Origin: Bacteroidales bacterium | GTDB lineage: Bacteria; Bacteroidota; Bacteroidia; Bacteroidales; VadinHA17 | Direction of reading: 5' to 3' | Assembly: GCA_003518245.1 (NCBI GenBank) | Contig: DOZA01000196.1 | Span: 1 to 13,764 of the forward strand | DNA: 13,764 nucleotides | Part shown: one piece after another, positions 9,603 to 13,764 of the stretch | Numbering within the stretch: the first letter of the stretch is position 1 | Layout of the letters: each line of letters begins with the position of its first letter | Notes under the pieces: model-generated | The model's input: the letters and a program-made list of their open reading frames with translations, nothing else | Database searches by the model: none | Told to the model about the DNA's origin: nothing | Made by a program: the position numbers and the translations under genes

Positions 9603-11497
9603 AAGAGTTTAAAGAAGGATATAGTAATGACAGGTCAGCTGTTGCTTATGAAAACAGGTCTTCATTCAGTCATGAAAATGAAACTGCTGAACCTGGTTAT
9701 TATGAAGTAAAACTAGACAATGGAGTAACCGTCTCTCTTACAGCAACAAAAAGGTCCGGTTTCCAGAGGTATATAGCCGATCATGATGGTGAGATGAGGG
9801 TTCTGGTTGACCTCGGTTTTGCTATAAACTGGGATAAACCTATTGACTGTTCTATTTATTTCGATGGAGAAATTCTGAAAGGGAAAAGAATCTCAACAGG
9901 TTGGGCCAGGCATCAGTATCAGTATTTTGCTTCAATGTTTTCAAAAAAACCGGAAAAGATAACCGGAATTATCGATGGCATATTTAATAACAGGTCACAC
10001 GTAGAAGGTCAAAGGGTAGGTATGATATTCGCATTCAATGTTAAGAAAGGAGAAGAGATACTTGTTAAAACAGGCCTTTCAGCAGTAGATAAAAAAGGAG
10101 CTGAAGAAAACCTGAAAGCAGAGATACCCGGCTGGAATTTTGATGATGTCAGACAGGCTGCTTTCTCAGAATGGAACAAAGAACTGTCTAAAATAAAGGC
10201 AGCATCATCTGATCCTGAAATCCTGAAAGTGTTCTATACATCTTTATATCATAGCATGATAGCTCCATATACATATTCTGACCTTGATGGTCGTTACAGG
10301 GGCACAGATGGAGAGATTCATCAATCTGATTCATTTACAAATTATACGGTTTTTTCATTATGGGATACTTTCAGGGCTGCTCATCCTTTATTTACAATAT
10401 TGCAACCTGAAAGGGTATCTGATATGATTGTCTCAATGCTTAATATATATAGTGAACAGGGTAAATTACCTGTTTGGTCACTGATGGCCAATGAAACTAA
10501 CACAATGATAGGCTATCATTCAGTACCGGTAATCGCTGATGCTATGTTTAAAGGTATAGAAGGATTTGACCATGAGCTTGCTTATAAGGCAGCAAAGCAC
10601 TCATCAACACTCGACTTTGAAGGCCTTCATTATTACAGGAGATATAACTTTATACCGGCTGATCTTGAAAATGAGTCAGTATCAAAAACGCTCGAATACT
10701 GTTATGATGACTGGTGTATAGCCCAGATGGCAAAGATGCTGGATAAAACCGAAGACTATAATTATTATATGAAGAGATCCAAATATTTTGAAAACATATT
10801 CGATCCTGAAACAGGGTTTATTAGGGGGAGACTATCTAATGGCAATTGGAAAGAACCGTTTGACCCATTATACTCCAGTCACCGACAGGATGAATATACA
10901 GAAGGAAATGCATGGCAATATACATGGTTCGTGCCTCATGATATTTATGGACTGGCCGAACTGATGGGGGGTGTGCCAGCACTGATTCAGAAGCTGGATT
11001 CCCTGTTCCTCCAGGAGGAAGGTGTAAAAGGTGAAGATGCATCATCAGATATCTCGGGTCTTATCGGGGCATATGCACATGGTAATGAACCAGGACATCA
11101 TACAGCATATATATTCAGCCATATAGGCACACCACATCGTACTCAGGAACTGGTGCGAAAGATTATGACCGAAATGTATCATTCAGGAAAAGATGGTTTA
11201 TGTGGTAATGAGGATTGTGGACAGATGTCGGCATGGTATGTCTTTTCAGCAATGGGTTTTTATCCTTTTAATCCGGCAGATGGTGCATATGTTATAGGAA
11301 GCCCTTTGCTGGATAAAGTTTCGATAAGCCTGCCTGAAAACAAGGAATTTATTATTGTAGCCGAGAATAACAGCCCGGAAAATATTTATATAAGCAAGGT
11401 AATGCTTAATGGTAAAGAAATTGACAGGAAATATATCAATCATGAGGAAATCATGTCAGGCGGAGAACTGGTCTTTACTATGACTGATAAGAAATAA
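9599..11497 (+). CDS. GH92 alpha-mannosidase, C-terminal fragment (frame broken)
   Basis: 632 residues continuing the GH92 enzyme of 9279-9602. It resumes just before the conserved SSFSHENETAEPGYYEV segment and carries the whole (alpha/alpha)6 catalytic domain: SLWDTFRAAHPLFT, EGNAWQYTWFVPHD, AHGNEPGHHTAY with Glu497, the probable general acid, and GNEDCGQMSAWY with Asp539, probably part of the catalytic base/calcium region. Role: release of mannose from alpha-mannosides such as N-glycans; linkage preference cannot be read here. The ATG at 9599 overlaps the TGA of the upstream fragment, so re-initiation is possible, but the product would lack a signal peptide and the start of the N-terminal domain. 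It is more likely half of one gene of about 739 residues split by a single-base indel. Confidence 0.92.
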   Translation: MKEFKEGYSNDRSAVAYENRSSFSHENETAEPGYYEVKLDNGVTVSLTATKRSGFQRYIADHDGEMRVLVDLGFAINWDKPIDCSIYFDGEILKGKRISTGWARHQYQYFASMFSKKPEKITGIIDGIFNNRSHVEGQRVGMIFAFNVKKGEEILVKTGLSAVDKKGAEENLKAEIPGWNFDDVRQAAFSEWNKELSKIKAASSDPEILKVFYTSLYHSMIAPYTYSDLDGRYRGTDGEIHQSDSFTNYTVFSLWDTFRAAHPLFTILQPERVSDMIVSMLNIYSEQGKLPVWSLMANETNTMIGYHSVPVIADAMFKGIEGFDHELAYKAAKHSSTLDFEGLHYYRRYNFIPADLENESVSKTLEYCYDDWCIAQMAKMLDKTEDYNYYMKRSKYFENIFDPETGFIRGRLSNGNWKEPFDPLYSSHRQDEYTEGNAWQYTWFVPHDIYGLAELMGGVPALIQKLDSLFLQEEGVKGEDASSDISGLIGAYAHGNEPGHHTAYIFSHIGTPHRTQELVRKIMTEMYHSGKDGLCGNEDCGQMSAWYVFSAMGFYPFNPADGAYVIGSPLLDKVSISLPENKEFIIVAENNSPENIYISKVMLNGKEIDRKYINHEEIMSGGELVFTMTDKK

Positions 11498-11558
11498 GTA
11501 TGTTTAAAAATATTTTGCATAAAAAGGAATATGCTGAATATTTGGAATAATATTAATC

Positions 11559-11566
11559 TATATTTG
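11559..11566 (+). promoter_or_regulatory. Bacteroidota -7 promoter element upstream of the riboswitch
   Basis: TATATTTG matches the Bacteroidota -7 consensus TAnnTTTG. A TTTG at 11541-11544 could be the -33 element, although the 14-base spacing is shorter than usual. Transcription would begin near 11573, just at the 5' edge of the cobalamin riboswitch (first paired bases about 11575). This position supports the call. Confidence 0.6.
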
Positions 11567-11571
11567 TAACA

Positions 11572-11770
11572 AGTCAGGTATCGTCCATGGATTCACCATG
11601 GATGATAAAAAGGGAATGCGGTTAGAACCCGCACCAGTACCCGCTGCTGTGATGCCCGTCTGCATATATTGCAGTCATGGTTAAAGGTAACCAGTGCCAC
11701 TGTCCACATTTTATAGGATGGGAAGGCTGCCTTAAACAGGGATGAGTCAGAAGACCTGCCCGACTGGAAA
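11572..11770 (+). promoter_or_regulatory. Cobalamin (vitamin B12) riboswitch
   Basis: An RNA aptamer that binds cobalamin derivatives and normally shuts down the downstream gene when B12 is plentiful. Conserved blocks occur in order: CAGGT (11575-11579), which can pair with ACCTG (11754-11758) as P1; a perfect 7-bp hairpin (11584-11590 with 11596-11602); AAAAGGGAA (11607-11616); CCCGCTGCTGTGA (11640-11652); GCCACTG (11696-11702); GGGAAGGC (11720-11727); and the B12 box AGTCAGAAGACCTGCC (11745-11760). It lies directly downstream of a promoter-like element and about 100 bases before the DUF4465 start codon, so that gene is the presumed target. Confidence 0.94.
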
Positions 11771-11833
11771 TATTAAAAGCTTTCGGGATAAAAGCGAGCG
11801 TATAACTGCTATCACTTGTTTTCCTGCTTGCTT
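11759..11833 (+). promoter_or_regulatory. Candidate riboswitch expression platform
   Basis: The leader between aptamer and start codon can form three helices. S1 pairs 11759-11763 (CCCGA) with 11783-11787 (TCGGG). S2 pairs 11779-11783 (GCTTT) with 11791-11795 (AAAGC). S3 pairs 11792-11799 (AAGCGAGC) with 11826-11833 (GCTTGCTT), 8 bp with one G-U pair. S2 conflicts with both S1 and S3, which suits a switch. No U-tract follows, so intrinsic termination is not evident; control of translation or another mechanism is possible. This is inference from base pairing only. Confidence 0.35.
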
Positions 11834-11861
11834 AAATAGTCTAACTAAAAATATTTTTAAA

Positions 11862-12587
11862 ATGAAAAAGGTATTATTACTCGTCATTTTGACAACTGCT
11901 TTTGCATTTTCATGTACCAGGGAAGAAATTAAAACTGACCTTATCGATTTTGAAGAACTGGTAACCGGAGCCGAAGGATACTGGAATGGATCAGGCGGTG
12001 AAGGTGGATTCTACTCAGGAAATGCATATTTTGTGAATCATTATAATGCTGGTTATGATTCATGGTCAGGCTTTGCTTACTCGAACCATACCGATACTGA
12101 AACAGGTGATTATACAAACCAGTATAGCTCAATAGCAGGCACCGGGGCTGAACTGTCAGAAAATTATGGAGTATATTTCTTCTTTGGTGCTGCTGATACA
12201 TTGGTCTTTACGGTGGAAGAAAAGATAAAAAATATAGCCTTATGTAATTCAACATACGCATATAAAGTAATGCAAAATGGTAACGATTTTGCTAAAAAAT
12301 TCGGTGGAACAGACGGTACTGACCCAGACTGGTTTAAACTTACATTAACAGCACTGGACATTGATAATAATAAACTTGGATTAGCAGAAATTTATCTTGC
12401 TGATTTCAGATCAGAAAACTCCGCTGAAGATTACATAGCTAATAGCTGGCAGAATATTGATTTGAGTATTTTCGGATTTATAAAAACACTGGTTTTTGAA
12501 ATGTCCTCTTCAGATACAGGTGACTGGGGTATGAATAATCCTGCCTATGTATGCCTGGATAATATTGAAGGTGAATTAATCCGTTGA
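11862..12587 (+). CDS. DUF4465 domain lipoprotein under B12 riboswitch control
   Basis: A 241-residue exported protein. The start chosen is ATG 11862 (MKKVLLLVILTTAF), giving a signal peptide and a lipobox-like FSC with Cys18. The same frame is open back to 11742, but that would start inside the riboswitch B12 box and bury the signal peptide. The mature part matches DUF4465: DFEELVTGAEGYWNGSGG, SWSGFAYSNHTDTETGDYTNQYSS, STYAYKVMQNG, AKKFGG, DWFKLTLTALD, IYLADFRS, and a C-terminal NPAYVCLDNIEG; it is probably a beta-sandwich. The cobalamin riboswitch upstream ties it to B12 supply. As an inference from Bacteroidota surface B12-binding lipoproteins encoded in riboswitch-controlled loci, it may bind or help capture corrinoids. 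I could not verify whether it belongs to a named group such as BtuH. No BtuB or BtuG gene is in view. Confidence 0.9.
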   Translation: MKKVLLLVILTTAFAFSCTREEIKTDLIDFEELVTGAEGYWNGSGGEGGFYSGNAYFVNHYNAGYDSWSGFAYSNHTDTETGDYTNQYSSIAGTGAELSENYGVYFFFGAADTLVFTVEEKIKNIALCNSTYAYKVMQNGNDFAKKFGGTDGTDPDWFKLTLTALDIDNNKLGLAEIYLADFRSENSAEDYIANSWQNIDLSIFGFIKTLVFEMSSSDTGDWGMNNPAYVCLDNIEGELIR

Positions 12588-12630
12588 GCTTAACAAGGAT
12601 CCGGCATGCTGGAATAATGTATTTCTTTTA

Positions 12631-12638
12631 TATATTTG
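12631..12638 (+). promoter_or_regulatory. Bacteroidota -7 promoter element upstream of the protease gene
   Basis: TATATTTG, identical to the element before the riboswitch, matches TAnnTTTG. No convincing TTTG -33 element is seen. Transcription would start near 12645, about 67 bases before the TTG start at 12712. The leader could form a small stem, 12645-12649 (ACCCG) with 12680-12684 (CGGGT). The element suggests that the protease gene has its own promoter, separate from the B12-regulated gene. Confidence 0.5.
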
Positions 12639-12711
12639 ATACTTACCCGTTGATTGTAAAGTGAAATTTATGCATTGACCGGGTGACCATTACATTAACA
12701 TTATAAATATA

Positions 12712-13764
12712 TTGTTTCAAAAAAGTAAAATAATAAGGTATATCAACAGGTTGATATTTTTTGCTGGTTTACTGGCATTATCGTTAAATGCTGGTTCACA
12801 GATAGTGTATAATAAAAACTTGCCTGATGCCGGTAAAATAATTTTTTCCGATTCCATTCTTGAGGAAATATCATTTGACAGCAGTAATATTGACAGCCTG
12901 AGAAACATATTTTATACTGTACCCGGTGCATCAACATTTGCTGTTAAATGCGATGTTGATTATAACCCTCAGAATTCCGGTGTTATTGTGGAAAACAAAT
13001 CAGGCGAGAGAATATGGTATTTGAAGATCAGGTCTGAAAATGCTAAATCACTGAATATAATATTCAGAAATTACAGGTTGCTTAAAGGAGAAGAAGTATT
13101 TGTTTATGATAAAAATATTCAATCGGTCAAAGGGCCCTTTACCTGGATGAACAATAAGAGTTGGGGTAGCCTTGCAGTAATGCCTGTTGCAGGAGAGGAG
13201 GTAATTATTGAATATCATATGAAGGCACCTGTAGATACCAGACGCCTGGAAATAGGACAGGTGGCACATGATTTTATTGGCATAAACAGGGAATCCTTGT
13301 CTAAAGACATCTATTATGGCAGTTCACAGCCATGCAATGTAGATATTAACTGTGATTCGGGTGAAAACTGGCAGGTGAAAAAAAACTCGGTGGTAAGGAT
13401 AATAGCCGGTGGCACTGAACTGGGAAGTGGATTTATGGTGAATAATACCAGGCAGGAAAACATACCATTTGTGATAACAGCTAACCACGTAATAAGGACC
13501 CCTGAAGACGCTCTCAATTCAATATATGTATTCAGGTATGAAAGCCCGTATTGTGAAGGTCCTGATGGCCTTACTGAATACAGCCTTACCGGTGCTGAAA
13601 TGATGGCTGAAGATGTAAATACTGATTTTACTCTTGTGAGACTCGATGATTTCCCCCCTGTTATTTATAAACCATATCTTGCCGGATGGGATGTGAGGGG
13701 TGTGACACCTGCCAGGACCGTTACTATTCACCATCCTTCAGGGGATGTAAAGAAAATAAGCACC
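12712..13764 (+). CDS. Secreted lysyl-endopeptidase-like serine protease, 3' end cut off by window edge
   Basis: An open frame of 351 codons from a stop at 12676-12678 to the window end. TTG at 12712 is the best start: it gives a basic n-region, a hydrophobic stretch (LIFFAGLLALSL) and a likely signal peptidase site near residue 32; the first in-frame ATG comes only at 13147. Residues about 33-200 look like a propeptide. The protease domain begins near Cys208, with Cys208-x5-Cys214 (CNVDINC) as in Achromobacter lysyl endopeptidase, then GSGFMVNN, TANHV with catalytic His259, SPYCEG with Cys281, DFTLVRLDD with catalytic Asp305, and AGWD...TIHHPSGDVKKIS. The catalytic serine motif lies beyond the window. 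The usual role is secreted proteolysis, in the best-known relative after lysine; specificity here is not proven. Confidence 0.85.
   Translation, partial: MFQKSKIIRYINRLIFFAGLLALSLNAGSQIVYNKNLPDAGKIIFSDSILEEISFDSSNIDSLRNIFYTVPGASTFAVKCDVDYNPQNSGVIVENKSGERIWYLKIRSENAKSLNIIFRNYRLLKGEEVFVYDKNIQSVKGPFTWMNNKSWGSLAVMPVAGEEVIIEYHMKAPVDTRRLEIGQVAHDFIGINRESLSKDIYYGSSQPCNVDINCDSGENWQVKKNSVVRIIAGGTELGSGFMVNNTRQENIPFVITANHVIRTPEDALNSIYVFRYESPYCEGPDGLTEYSLTGAEMMAEDVNTDFTLVRLDDFPPVIYKPYLAGWDVRGVTPARTVTIHHPSGDVKKIST

Noticed and set aside
11742..11861. N-terminal extension of the DUF4465 reading frame starting inside the riboswitch
   Set aside because: The ATG lies next to the B12 box and the added 40 residues would sit in front of a clear lipoprotein signal peptide; ATG 11862 is far better.
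12600..12613. Small hairpin after the DUF4465 gene as an intrinsic terminator
   Set aside because: Only 5 bp with one G-T pair and no following T-run; too weak to call.

Overview
The window looks like chromosomal DNA from a Bacteroidota bacterium, most likely in the order Bacteroidales. The evidence is low GC, near absence of Shine-Dalgarno sequences, relaxed Bacteroidota-type lipoprotein signals, TAnnTTTG promoter elements, a five-repeat DUF349 protein beside pyrG and yidC, and GH92 and DUF4465 proteins. All real genes lie on the + strand. Species cannot be named from the sequence alone.

Region 1 (1-5509) is housekeeping: the 3' part of a DUF349 repeat protein, pyrG (CTP synthase, TTG start) and yidC (membrane insertase). 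Gaps of about 30 bases suggest one transcription unit. This YidC carries a TPR-like helical repeat just after its first membrane helix.

Region 2 (5589-11497) is a carbohydrate/glycoprotein cassette: a LacI-family regulator, 4 bases later a large lipoprotein with one intact and one degenerate transglutaminase-like module, then, through an ATGA overlap, a lipoprotein of glycoside hydrolase family 92 (alpha-mannosidases). The GH92 frame is broken near 9580-9602. One extra base there restores a continuous protein of about 739 residues, so this is either a recent inactivating indel or a sequence error. No SusC/SusD pair is visible.

Region 3 (11498-12587) holds a promoter-like TATATTTG element, a well-conserved cobalamin riboswitch, a leader with mutually exclusive potential stems, and a DUF4465 lipoprotein. 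This implies vitamin B12-repressed expression of a surface or periplasmic protein, with no BtuB-type transporter in view.

Region 4 (12588-13764) has a second TATATTTG element and then a secreted lysyl-endopeptidase-like serine protease. It starts at TTG 12712 and runs off the right edge before its catalytic serine.

There are no tRNA or rRNA genes, insertion sequences, CRISPR arrays or phage features. The most notable observations are the B12 riboswitch on a lone DUF4465 gene, the broken GH92 gene, the TPR-like insertion in YidC and the catalytically dead second transglutaminase module.
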